Below are positions 23,528 to 34,065 of a stretch of 64,000 nt of DNA, in pieces. Each line of letters begins with the position of its first letter. Within the stretch, counting starts at the first letter, position 1. The stretch is from Nageia nagi. Lineage: Eukaryota; Pinophyta. Both the position numbers and the translations under genes were made by a program. A model generated the notes under the pieces. It was given only the letters and a program-made list of their open reading frames with translations. It searched no databases and had not been told where the DNA came from. The DNA lies in the NCBI GenBank assembly GCA_050084985.1, contig JBITNC010000001.1, positions 98,890,001-98,954,000 on the forward strand. Direction: 5' to 3'.

Positions 23528-24619
23528 TGTAATGTCCCCAAATTTGTAAAATGTCCACTTTCTCTCCTCTTGGAGTGTGACATTCATGGCAAAGGAGGAG
23601 AAACCAAAAATAAATTAATTTAGGAGTATTTTATTAATATTTTGCATTTATTTCTGTAACCAAGGCTAAAGAGCCCCTTAAGGCACTCACCCTTGGATTT
23701 TATTTAATTAATCTAACTTAATTATTTGTAATTAATGTAATATTAGTCTCTCATAATGGGATGTTGCATTTATGAGCCATTGATCTTGTAATTTGGCATC
23801 TTTAGGCAACCATTTGGGACGTTGGGCTTCCTGGTCCCTAGGTGATTTAATTTGTCATCCCAAGACACCAGAAGAGGATGTTACACTTTGGTTGATTCTA
23901 AGGTATGAGATATTTGTTATAAAAGGAATGGGATGCATCATTTAGGGGCATGCTTGAAGATCATCAAAGTTTATCTCTTTTCAGGGTTAGCAACTAGTGG
24001 GTTGTAGCTTTCCAGCTAGCTTAGTAGGAGAGCTCAAGCCAGTGTGGAGGAGTTCTTACCTAAGCTAAGATAGTAGCTCAATCCAATGAGGTGGAGTTAC
24101 TAGAGTAGCTTAGCAGTGAGGTGGAGTTAGTGGAATAGTTCGAGCCAGTGTGGTGGAACTATTCCATCCCTGATCCAGATCCAATAGTGGGGTAGATCTA
24201 GATCTAGCTAATGCAACCATATTCCAGATCCAAATCTAACCTACCAAATCAATGTGAGGAGGCACATCCTAGATCCAAACCAACCAAATTAGTGTGAGGA
24301 GGCTCATTAGCATTGGGGAGAAGAGGTTAAAGAACTTGCAAGGCTAGATCATCCAAATCTACCTTGTGAGGGCAAACATCCCCCTTCTTGAGCATTTGGG
24401 TATTTTTCCTTGAGTATTGTACTTTCCATTTGGGATGTCCCAGCTCTTGAAGAATAAAATTCATTTCTAGCTCTATTTCTGTTCAATTTGCAGATCTAAT
24501 TGGAATTGAGTTAGTTAGAAAAATATAAAAATATATATAAATTCCTAAGTAGTGATATTTCAACTTGGAATATTACACTTTAACAAAAATCACATTTTGT
24601 GAGTTTTGGGGATATTACA
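23528..24619 (+). repeat. Element F 3' LTR
   Basis: 1092 bp, TGTAATGTCCCC to GATATTACA, with TG and CA termini intact. Confidence 0.95.
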
Positions 24620-24624
24620 TTCTA
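24620..24624. repeat. Target site duplication of element F, right
   Basis: TTCTA, identical to 19972-19976. Confidence 0.9.
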
Positions 24625-24754
24625 TCTAGCACTATTCTATTGTTAGCAACCTAACTCTCAAAAGTGACTAATGATGAGCACTATAGTTCCTAGTTGCATA
24701 GAATAATGAAGGTAATAAATAATGTATCATTGTATTCTAGGAAGAACTACTACT

Positions 24755-24850
24755 GCCATGTGGAATTGAATCATGGTCGACACATTGATAGATCCCCAAG
24801 GGTAAAACACTCATGATCAAGTGGAGAGGTGTTCTATCCAACCTATTATT
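24755..24850 (-). repeat. tRNA-like or SINE-like sequence in element D's LTR
   Basis: On the minus strand, GTTGGATAGAACACC (24829-24843) resembles the D arm and box A of a tRNA. ATTCAATTCC near 24763-24771 resembles box B with its CpG decayed. The spacing of about 60 bases fits RNA polymerase III promoters. The acceptor stem is not recognisable, so it is more likely a tRNA-derived SINE head than a tRNA gene. Confidence 0.4.
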
Positions 24851-25704
24851 CTTCTTCCTTTTTGATGGGTTTTATTTTTCTTTGGTGGGTTCTAATGATG
24901 ATTGGGGCTCACTTAACACTCTCCAATTTTAGGCAAAAGGTCTGATTTCATATTTTAAAATCAATGATCTCTACTTATTTGTCTTCTTGAAAATTTTTAT
25001 TGAATATGATACTACCTATCATTGATTATCTTAAAACTCGCTAATTTTATACCAAAATGATGATATCATCACTCAAAATCAGCAAGTTCTAGTTGATATT
25101 TCTTTGAAATACTTCTAGTAGATTTTAGTTTATGGTTGAGATCCTTTTTTTTGAAAATAATGAGCTTTAACATCACCTGCTAGTGACTTGGATTGAATTA
25201 GGACTCTTATTTACAATATTTTTAGGACACTTATATCTATATAATTCTTAGATTTAAACTTAGACATTTTCTTTTCTTTCATGTTATGATACTACCTAGA
25301 CATGGTACACTAACTCCTAAAAGGGATTTTGACTAGATTTCTATGACCTATGACTCTCTTTTTAGGTATAGTTACCAAAAAAATCACTCAAGATGACTAA
25401 ATTTTAATTACTAGGACTTACTACAACACCTGCTAGATAATGGCTAGACATTTAAAACAAAAATGGTTAAGACTTACACATATATAAATAATGCATAGAC
25501 TATTAACATTACCCATAACTCTTTAGACTTGACCAAAAATTTGAGAAAAGACTAACTATAGAGAAAAACTCTGTATATGATTATTTACAAATGAGAAAAG
25601 GGGAAAAAGAAATGGGAACTAGGAAATATTTATTGAAATGAATGAAAGAATAAGGAATACAAGAATATTACCATGTTCCTAGAGTGTAATTCTAAAAGAA
25701 TACA

Positions 25705-27128
25705 TAGTGAACATAAGCAACTCAAACACTATACTTTGTTATTGCTACAACCTATCATCCTTATGAGTTGGAAAACTAACACTCCAAAATGACTTGATGA
25801 AATACAACTTCTCATAAAAATACAACTTCTCTCAGAAATCCCCCTACTCTTTAATGCTTGCTTATGATTCTCCAAATCTCAATAAAGCCAAAGGGAAACT
25901 CCTATTGAAATACAAACCTATGATGTAAATAAGTATGAATTTCCTACACCTATAGAAATGTATGCAAAAATAACATTACCTATGTAAAGGAAAAAATAGG
26001 CTTCACCATAGGATAAGTCAAATCCTTCAAATCGTTTCCTCAAGGGTTTGGTTTTCCATAGAATGATACTCCTAGACCTCTTTTACTATTATTAAATTTG
26101 AAACTTCATCCACTCCTTCAACTAGGAACAATATCCCATTGCATTTGTAGGTCCTATAGAATTTTCTAAAATATGTAGAGTGATATGCAGGGACTATAGC
26201 ACTGTTAAAAATTTGCAAACTATTTTCTAGGTATTATAGATTCTTTTATGGAATCAAATTTTAAATGGTACAAATTATCCATATTAACATCCTCTATAAT
26301 AGTAAACTATAACAACAATTTATATAAATACTATAGATTTGTATCCAATACTAACCTCTATGACAACACATCGTAACAAAATTTTGTATATAGATCTATT
26401 TGTAGTAGTATATTTTTAGTAATAGTAGTTTGCAAATTTTTAACAGTAGAAAGGTCTGTGGTAGCTTCATTTGAATTTGGAATTTCATCCTCTATTCCCA
26501 ATAATGGATAAGAAAAGTTAAGGTACAAGTTTTCTTCATATGAGTTAAGTTTAATGGTAGGGTAAGTAGGCTATGGGTGGGTTTCTCCATCTTCATAGAC
26601 CAATTAATGGTTGATCCATTATTGGGATTTGACATTGATTAAGTAGGAAAGAGGGAACAAATTTGATGGAGCATTATCACTAATTCTTCTCTTATAATAT
26701 CTCCTTTTCATGCTAATCAATGTTCAAATTTTATTACTTGGAGGTTGTATATATAACATGGATCTACCCCTATGAATTTTATTTGACAAGAAAAAAAAGA
26801 AATGGTACCTCAAGATTTAGTAGTACAATTGTTAGCAATGAGAATTATCTACTCAAAAAGTTGAGAAGCTCTTTTCAGAATACAATATTCATACCAATGA
26901 ATCCTCTAAAAATAAATAATAGAAAGTAGTAAATTTAAATCTAGAAAGTAATAAATCTAAATCTAGAAAATAATAAAATTATGATAGAACTTGACTTCTT
27001 GATGCCTTAATTCTATATGAGAGCTACTTGTTGCTACATTAGACCTAGCATCCTTCCAAGTACTTTGACACTCAAGAACATTTAACATCTCCAAAGTTTG
27101 ATATTGTTTGTGACACCTTACCCAAAAA
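25705..27128 (-). other. Element E internal sequence, right part
   Basis: Continuation of element E beyond D's insertion. No gag or other domain is seen. The region next to the 5' LTR (27111-27124) reads TGGGTAAGGTGTCA on the minus strand and could be the primer site, but I cannot match a tRNA. A small inverted-repeat element lies at 26201-26447. Confidence 0.5.
26201..26447. mobile_element. Possible MITE with 22-bp perfect inverted ends
   Basis: ACTGTTAAAAATTTGCAAAC plus TA at 26201-26222 recurs exactly, inverted, at 26426-26447. The 247-bp unit is AT-rich and non-coding, as expected for a miniature inverted-repeat element. No clear flanking duplication was found, so a chance or older foldback is possible. 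Confidence 0.55.
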
Positions 27129-28435
27129 TGAAACCAAAAAGTGATGAGCTTTTTAATTAAATTGCAACTTAGGTGTTACTAATGTCCTAATGGATCTTTC
27201 TACTATTTTACAAGAATAGTCCAATTAGCTCCTAGGTGTTGATACTTAAACCTTGCAAGGGTTCATCAATATGAAGGAGAAAACTAATTCTATAGATCAC
27301 TCTTAATGTAAAACTAGGATATGATTTAAAAGGTTTGATGTTATGTATGAGTCAAAATCATTCTTTGAATTTGCTGAGTGGTTATGTTCCTAAGAAAGCA
27401 TGAAATAATTTAAAAGCAAATGAACATGAAAGTAAATGAACATGAAATAAAACCTATTATAGATCTACAACTATAGAAAACAAATAATTGCAATCAAAAT
27501 GAATACAAGAAAAAAATCAAAATAAAATTGAAATAAATAAGAAGAAATTTTATTTACATTCTAAACCTATGGGGAAGATACTTTTGGGAATGGTTGAACT
27601 TAGTGAATTCCTATCAAGTTCAATCTAGTATAAATTTCTTCCCCCCTTACATTAAAACTAAAACTAGTTCAACCCAATGCATCAAGTTACAACCAAAATA
27701 CTCAGGAAATAAAATAAAATTTAAAAAACATCAAGCTTTATTAACTTCAAAATATTGGTTATGCCATTACAAAAAGTTTATGTGTCTATAACAATGGTTG
27801 CATGTGATTTTAACCTATACTAACAATACAATCATAAAATTAATTTTGAACTAAACTCTAATGATTATCCTTTTAGAATGGGATCCATGGGCCTATGTAT
27901 CCTCTCCTAGATCCTTATTTTTCTCAATAGAAAAACTAAATAAAGTAAATCACATGCTAAAAATAGAGTGTTTATTATAAAAACTATCCATTTCATGAAA
28001 AATGAATTAGGTTGATGACTTTAGCACATATTTATCATTTATTTCACTTTAAAAATGTTAATGATGGATTCCTCAAGCTTACATCATGTTCTCAACTCTT
28101 CTTGACTAAAGTATCCTCTATTATTATTTTTGTAAATTTTTAGGAATATGCTTGATGTACTTTTTGTAGCCTATAGATGTTCTGTAATATTGATAGATAA
28201 TATTTTGTATATCTTAGAAAACATCCAACATGCTAATATATATAAAAATAGAAATTCATGGAATACTTTATTACAAATATTACTTATATCAATCCATTTC
28301 ACATTTATAAGCATACATAATCCTTATTAGTAAAGTTCATCAAAGTGCCCATACACATATTCAACATATAAGCACTTTTAGGGGTATATAAATAGGAAAC
28401 TAAGTGAAGGATGAGTCTAAATTATACACTCATTA
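27129..28435 (-). repeat. Element E 5' LTR
   Basis: 1307 bp, starts TGAAACC and ends CATTA (decayed from CATCA). Matches 2942-4276. Confidence 0.8.
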
Positions 28436-28440
28436 GTGAA
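28436..28440. repeat. Target site duplication of element E, right copy
   Basis: GTGAA, identical to 2937-2941. The match over 25 kb supports a single insertion event for the outer LTR pair. Confidence 0.7.
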
Positions 28441-30351
28441 TCATTTTTTCATTCTATCATTTTCTCCACTTGTCCAAAGCTATCTCTTTCTGCAATTTTC
28501 ATCAAATATTCTCTTCAACATATACTAGGATGCCATGTGGTCTACTTTTTCAATAAATAAGATTTAGGTGGCACTTTTAGGTTATTTTTTCCTATCAAAG
28601 CTATCATTTTCTTTATCTTTTCCTAATCACTTTTTACTGCAATATTTTACTATTATCCATAGTTTTTACCATAATGTTTAACACTCTTACAAAATATCAT
28701 GCCTCATATTCTACCAATCATCAGTTTTCCTATAGAAATTTATCCTTTTTTACCCCAAATTGTTACTCATATTGAGTTGACTAGATGATGCTTGGAGGTC
28801 TTATTTTTATTGCTCAATTTGAAATAGATTCCAATTTATTGGACTTTCTTATCTTATTATGAGACCAAAAAATTAAGGTTTAATGTGATAACATAATCAA
28901 GGAGCTTTTCTTTTGGTGTTTCTTCTACAGATATAGGTCGATCAACTAGTTTACCACATCATGGTGTGAGGTACTCAAAGTTACATCGAAAGAGCTCCTG
29001 TCTCCAAAAGATAAACACTATCTAGAGTCAAGTTACCAAATTCAAATTGACTTGAATGGTATGTTATTTTTTAAAATTCATTTTAATTAATTTTATCGAT
29101 TAATTTATAACTTAAACATTATTCAATGTTTGCATCTATTTTATGCAAAATATCAAAACAAATAAGGAATTGTGTATAAATTTTTTTCAAATGATTATTT
29201 CAAAGCAATTTATGAATTTTTTTCAAGTCATAATTATTTTTCAAGGCAAAACATTAGATATTTCAACATGGTCTATAAGTTTACATCCTTTGTTTATTGA
29301 TTGGTCAAAATTGTGACTAGTGTTCATATATTTCAAATAGGATTAAACATGATTGAATTTTTCCCTTCAAAATGATAATAGTTATGTTGCATCAACAAAT
29401 TCTATTTTGGTTTTTTATTATGAAGCATTTTACAATTTAGTGAATATAAACTACAATTCCAACAACATTGCATTCACAAATGATTACAATAACATTACCA
29501 ATTGAAAAAAATTTAGGTATGTGCAAATCATAATCATTTCAGATTTGAAGTTAAGATTTTTGAATCTGAATATATATTTTATGAATATTAAAAAAATTAT
29601 AATAGTTTAGCATCAGGAAGAACAAACATTAAAGAAAAGGGAGGCAACACTTAGAGGAGTTCATATTGAAGGTATTAATGATAATAAATCTACAGATACT
29701 AGTAGTCTATTAATACTTAAAAGATCTACTTCTAGGAAGATAAGGAATATATCACCTCCTACTGTTGGTGAAAGTTTAATGAATACATGTATTTTTTATT
29801 ATAGTTGATATATATTTTTTATTCAATTATATAAATTATTTAATTTTTTTAACATATTATTATGGTTGTAAGAGTAGTTATTCCCAAAAGGTGCTATCTT
29901 AAATGTACTTTAACTTTTGAATTTGGAGATCAAGAAGTCCAATGTATTGAAGGTCCAACAAAAGAAGGAGGTAAAGTTGCTATTTTTTGTATGCCTTCAA
30001 ATATGCATGGTGATACCATGTAGTGGCATGGTGCTACCATGTGATGGCATGGTTTTCATCGCATAATAGCACCATACCATTGCATTGTAGCACCATACCA
30101 CCGCATAGTAGAACCATGCCACCACACAATAGCACCATTGTAAGATACCAATTTAAAGCAAACCCATAATCACATTTAATCATCTCAAAAACCATAGTTA
30201 ATAATGTTTTTTTAATTTGTATGTAGTAAGAATATTCTCATTTTATGAGGACCAAGTTTGTTTTACTATTTAAGGTGGTATTGCAGACATGACAAACTTT
30301 CAAGTAAAGGCTTTACTGCTTACCTAATTATAAGAATTAGGTTGAAGCATT
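28441..30351. other. Unassigned sequence between elements E and G
   Basis: AT-rich with no recognised domain. The plus strand has short readable stretches (about 29610-29770 and 29870-29990) rich in Lys, Ser and Thr, without family similarity. An inverted minisatellite lies at 30005-30135. Confidence 0.3.
30005..30135. repeat. 21-bp minisatellite arranged as an inverted pair
   Basis: Left half: copies of 'catggtgctaccatgtgatgg' (30008-30052). Right half: copies of the opposite orientation, 'gcattgtagcaccatacca' type (30060-30135). The two halves are imperfect reverse complements and could form a foldback. Confidence 0.75.
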
Positions 30352-30356
30352 AGAAT
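30352..30356. repeat. Target site duplication of element G, left
   Basis: AGAAT, same as 34785-34789. Confidence 0.8.
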
Positions 30357-31102
30357 TACGGACTCCAAATTATATAAAATATGATTATTATTAATAAATA
30401 AGATGATCTACAATATAAGGAGAGCCATATATGTATACTATATCAAATACAATAAATATACATGAAAAGCATGCAACTGATATGAAGTGTATGTAAATCC
30501 TTGAAAGAAAATAGTATTGAATCTTCATAGGATTGGGATTGAATTGGAGGTGAGCACATAATGGATCTTCAAATGTATGAATAAATAGTCCTAGACACCA
30601 AATTATAGAAACCTTTATCCTAAGACACATGTCATTAATGGCCTTAGAGAAGCATGCCGTAACAATGTTGAATATTATGAATTATGGAATAAACCAAATA
30701 TAGAATGTTTTGGAGCTTAGAGTATAAACATTTGTCATAATAGGTGGCATCAAAAGATATTGTAGTTTGATGAAGATTGTAAAGTGACATACAATCACCT
30801 ATCAAAGTTCTTATCATATCAAATAGTTTTGAATTATGGAGGTCAACCTATTCCACTTGCATATATAGCCTGCAAAGATAGAGAAACAAATGAAGGCCAA
30901 CCTCTAGCAATAATATAAATTTTATTATATTTAAGATATTTTAAAATATAAACCATGATAAATGATATAAAATTTAATATAACACATGGCATTGCATTGT
31001 AATATCAAATTTATCTTGACATTTGTAATAATGTGATAAGTCATTTATGAAGTCTAAATATGATTTATTAAATAAATAATAAATCATTTTTAGGCATCTA
31101 CA
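30357..31102 (-). repeat. Element G 3' LTR
   Basis: 746 bp. The plus-strand end is 'tttttaggcatctaca', the partner of 'tttttaggtgtctaca' at 34769-34784. Shared 'gttgcatatatagcctacaa'-type block near 30860 and 34550. Confidence 0.85.
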
Positions 31103-31112
31103 TTTTGCCCCT
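31103..31112 (-). promoter_or_regulatory. Element G polypurine tract
   Basis: AGGGGCAAAA on the minus strand directly before the LTR start TGTAGATGCC. Confidence 0.6.
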
Positions 31113-32311
31113 ATTTGAATATGAAATGAAAAGCATTGAAATTACATAATCCAAATAAGTTTAGATAAGAAAAAATTTTTTTAATAGTAAAGTGAACTTC
31201 CCTTTTTCAATCGTATGTTGAGTATGATATGTCATCTGCCCCCTTTTGGTCTTGTATTACCCCTTACTCTAGCTACTTCAAGGAATCAAGCCAAAAATTG
31301 AAGTCTTTATATGAGGAGAGCATGTATATGTGAATCCTAATCTCTTGGAAAATACCTTTTTAAGAACAAGCCAACATAATACCCACATAATCACATTCCA
31401 TTAAAGAATAATCAAATAAAAGAGAAAGGATGAAATAAATATGATACCCAGTATGTCACTATGGCGATGCAACTCATAGTTCTATTTAACCATGACATTT
31501 AGACTACTATTGTTACAACTTATAGTCTATAAGATAAATCTAATGAGGTCCTTTTTAATTCTCCAAGCTTGGAATAACCATGATTATCAAGCTGATGAGG
31601 TCCTTTGATGCTCCAAGCTTAGAATAACCTGTAATTTATAATATATTTTGCTCATGAAGTGACCATGGCTTTGAAAATATTTGTAGCTTAAAATTGAACA
31701 ATGTCATTTTATTCCTACAAAAATACCAAATATTCAAATATTTATTAGCCTTACATATCAACATTGCATATTTGATCACATTGAATTGCTTGATTTTACT
31801 AATTTTCAAAGCAAACCTACATTATTGACAGTGTCAATTTCATAGAATTTGGTAATCATTTCTTTTACAACTTTATTATACATTTCCATTTCAGTACATA
31901 TTTGTGAAACAATGGCATTTTCAAACAAATTTTAAATATTTTGCAACATAACTTATTTACAATGAATTATAATAAACACATGTTGTTAGCATTATGGAAA
32001 TAGTCATATCAGATCTACAAATTTTAATGGTATTCAATTCAATGCAAGTAATAAAATTTTGTATCACAAAGATCATGAAATATATCTCTATATAGCATAA
32101 AATTTTCGTTTATAAGAAACAACTTTTTTAAATATTGATCTTATATACTTTTTTTCTATGCAATGATCGAACAAGTATGATATCAATATTTTTGATCCAT
32201 TAAAATCATAATGACAATATGAGCATTTGAAATAATCCATAATTTCACCTTAATCACATCGTTGATAGTGTGAGAATGATATAATTTCATTTCATGTTGG
32301 TTACACCAAAA
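31113..32311 (-). other. Element G interior, part 1
   Basis: No coding motif. A 37-bp phrase, 'gatgaggtcctttttaatt' to 'ccaagcttggaataacc', occurs twice in direct orientation at 31541-31577 and 31595-31629. The right end (32299-32309) reads like a second primer site just before the LTR fragment. Confidence 0.4.
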
Positions 32312-32490
32312 TGTAGACTCTAAATTATGTAAAATACAAATATAAAAATAAATAAAATAACCTACAATATAAGAAAAAGCTAGATATGTTCACTTTATCA
32401 GATACAACAAATATACATGAAAAATATGCACATGATATGAAGTGTATATACAATCCTCAAAATCAAATAATAATAAATCTTAATGTATTG
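32312..32490 (-). repeat. Truncated third LTR inside element G
   Basis: TGTAGACTCTAAATTATG onward matches the first 180 bases of the LTR at 34066 (and 30357), with the same 'ttacaccaaaa' primer-site sequence beside it. The rest of the LTR is missing. Confidence 0.75.
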
Positions 32491-32847
32491 AACATTATCA
32501 TTTGTAAAAATATGTTAAGGAGGTTAATCTTAAACTAATATTTTCAAAAGGCCAATATTTTTGCATTCTATACTCCTATAATCGAATCTTAAATGGATCT
32601 AACTAAACTAAAATTGTCCCTATGCATTACTTATCATATATTTCATTTTCTAACTTTTGTGGTGGATAAAATTTTACAACATGGGCAACTTGCTTAGTTT
32701 TTTCTACAACGTGGGCATCTTGTGTTTTCAAAGTTTCCTGAGATATTCTTTTTGCCAACATTACTTTTGTTTTAATTTTTGAGGTTGAGTTTGAATTTAA
32801 GATTTAGGTTGTAGTTTAGGTTGAGGTTTTTGACTATGTTGTTGCTT

Positions 32848-33297
32848 TCATATTTCATCTTCCTCAATTTTTTGCATACAATATTTTCTTGCACATGGAT
32901 CTTCTAATAATGTATCTAGTTCTTTCCTTAGAAATGCATGATATTTTTCGTTTAAATTAATATCATTATAAATGCCTAACTTCAAAGAAGGATTGGCTAA
33001 CATATGCTTTTTAATTTTTTTGAGTTGATATTGAGATGTTAAATTTTCAAATACAATATCATACATCTCAAAATTATGCATAGATTCAAAGATTAAATAT
33101 GTATCATAATCAATTCCATCCATATAATCATCATCAACATTATTACTATCATTATCATACACTTGATTTTCTATAATTGATATATCATTTTGCACATCAT
33201 CATCATTTGTAGTAGTTAAGCATGAATTTGATAAACTCATTTCATCATAAGATTTTTTTCTATTGTTATTTTGCACGACATCCATATCCTTACACAT
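32848..33297 (-). CDS. Uncharacterised Asp/Asn-rich ORF of element G
   Basis: 149 codons without a stop from ATG, the longest uninterrupted frame in this element and unusual for a region where every other gene is broken. Residues 1-60 are acidic and Asn-rich (TTNDDDVQND, NDSNNVDDDYMDG), so probably disordered. Residues 75-149 look folded, with charged helices (SQYQLKKIKKHM, KYHAFLRKELDTLLED) and a Cys pair (CARKYC). It sits where gag would be, after a leader of about 770 bases. I do not recognise the family. An element-specific Gag-like protein is possible; a chance frame in AT-rich DNA is also possible. Reading continues past the stop with Gln/Pro/Lys-rich codons. Confidence 0.4.
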   Translation of the reverse strand: MCKDMDVVQNNNRKKSYDEMSLSNSCLTTTNDDDVQNDISIIENQVYDNDSNNVDDDYMDGIDYDTYLIFESMHNFEMYDIVFENLTSQYQLKKIKKHMLANPSLKLGIYNDINLNEKYHAFLRKELDTLLEDPCARKYCMQKIEEDEI

Positions 33298-34050
33298 TTC
33301 TTGTTTAGAGAAGGTGAAAATAAATCACTTATCATATTCCAATATTTAAGAAAACCATTTTAGTTGTAGTATTCATGCTAAAATGCAAGATTTATTATTT
33401 TGCATAAAAATTTAAATATGATAAAATAAGCACTTTTACACCATGTAAAATTGAAAATAAATTACTAGCATGTATCTCTATGATATTGGACAAGTTTTAT
33501 TATGTTGGAACTTTCAAAATTAAAGAACACAACCTTATGCAAAATATTTTTATTTAAAAAGTCTAGAAATCTTAATAAACATGCATGAAATAAACCCAAT
33601 TAATCTCAAAAAGTTACCTACTATGATGACCTAAGGTTTTGGCAAGTTTTTATCATGAAACAAGTCACCAAATAGTTACAAAATATTTTCAAAATTTGTA
33701 ATTTTTCAAAGTGACATTTTTTGCAATTTTTTCTCAAAATCAACCAAAATACACAAAACTAGACTTTAAAAATTAGAATTTTTTTTCAAATATATTTATC
33801 TATGGGTTGGACAAAATTTCTAATGCTAGATCTCACCAAATTGAAGAAAATGACCTTTAAAATTTGAGTTTTTCTATAGTGACATTTTTTAGGAGAATAA
33901 TTTTTCCTTTTTTTTTTCAAAGCAATAAAATTTTCTAAATTTGATAAAATTTAATTCAACCAAAAAGAAAATAGAACCAAGGCTTTCTAATGTAAGAATC
34001 CTAAAAAAAAATGATGTCTAAAATAAAAATTTTAGGGTTTGTAGGCTCAT
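33298..34050 (-). other. Element G leader
   Basis: Non-coding AT-rich stretch between the primer site and the acidic ORF; no motif seen. Confidence 0.4.
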
Positions 34051-34062
34051 TTGGGTTCACCA
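34051..34062 (-). promoter_or_regulatory. Element G primer binding site
   Basis: TGGTGAACCCAA on the minus strand, three bases inside the 5' LTR. The matching tRNA is not identified. Confidence 0.5.
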
Positions 34063-34065
34063 AAA

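Larger units (their letters stand above)
19977..24619 (+). mobile_element. Element F: gypsy-type LTR element with gag and protease only
   Basis: A complete 4.64-kb unit: LTR 19977-21077, primer site, gag, protease, a short 3' region, polypurine tract, LTR 23528-24619. The five bases TTCTA flank it on both sides (19972-19976 and 24620-24624). The internal region is only 2.45 kb, and no RT, RNase H or integrase is seen after the protease. It would depend on a related autonomous element for enzymes. The LTRs are much closer to each other by eye than those of D or E, so it is among the youngest insertions here. It lies in D's 5' LTR. Confidence 0.9.
5811..25704 (-). mobile_element. Element D: Tat-like Ty3/gypsy retrotransposon, decayed, carrying insertions C and F
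   Basis: Minus-strand order from right to left: 5' LTR (19150-25704, split by element F), primer site, gag, protease, a second RNase H of the plant Tat type, RT with RNase H, integrase, a 5-kb additional region, and a 3' LTR remnant (5811-5967 and 8342-8582). The two LTR remnants match the two ends of the right LTR: 5838-5967 matches 19174-19306 and 8342-8582 matches 25463-25704. Gypsy identity comes from the pol order and from motifs such as YLDD in RT. The left boundary is uncertain: the alignment allows 5811 or 5830. With 5830 the flanks are CAGTG and TAGTG, a possible imperfect target duplication. All frames are broken. Confidence 0.8.
19150..25704 (-). repeat. Element D 5' LTR, split by element F
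   Basis: The LTR consists of 19150-19976 and 24625-25704, about 1.9 kb together, interrupted by element F and its target duplication. Ends pair with 5811-5967 and 8342-8582. The left part contains a purine-rich direct repeat near 19330-19400 ('aggaaagagat', 'aaagagataaaaa'). Confidence 0.75.
2942..28435 (-). mobile_element. Element E: old LTR retrotransposon without pol, host of elements D, C and F
   Basis: Two direct repeats of about 1.3 kb (2942-4276 and 27129-28435) are flanked outside by the same five bases, GTGAA (2937-2941 and 28436-28440). That is the footprint of an LTR retrotransposon insertion. A purine run on the minus strand (TTCTCCCC on the plus strand, 4277-4284) directly follows the left LTR and the element would start TGATGAG, so transcription is on the minus strand. 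After removing element D, only about 3 kb of internal sequence remains and no gag, RT or integrase is seen. This matches a non-autonomous LARD-type element or one that has lost its coding region. It is the oldest layer of the left block. Confidence 0.8.
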
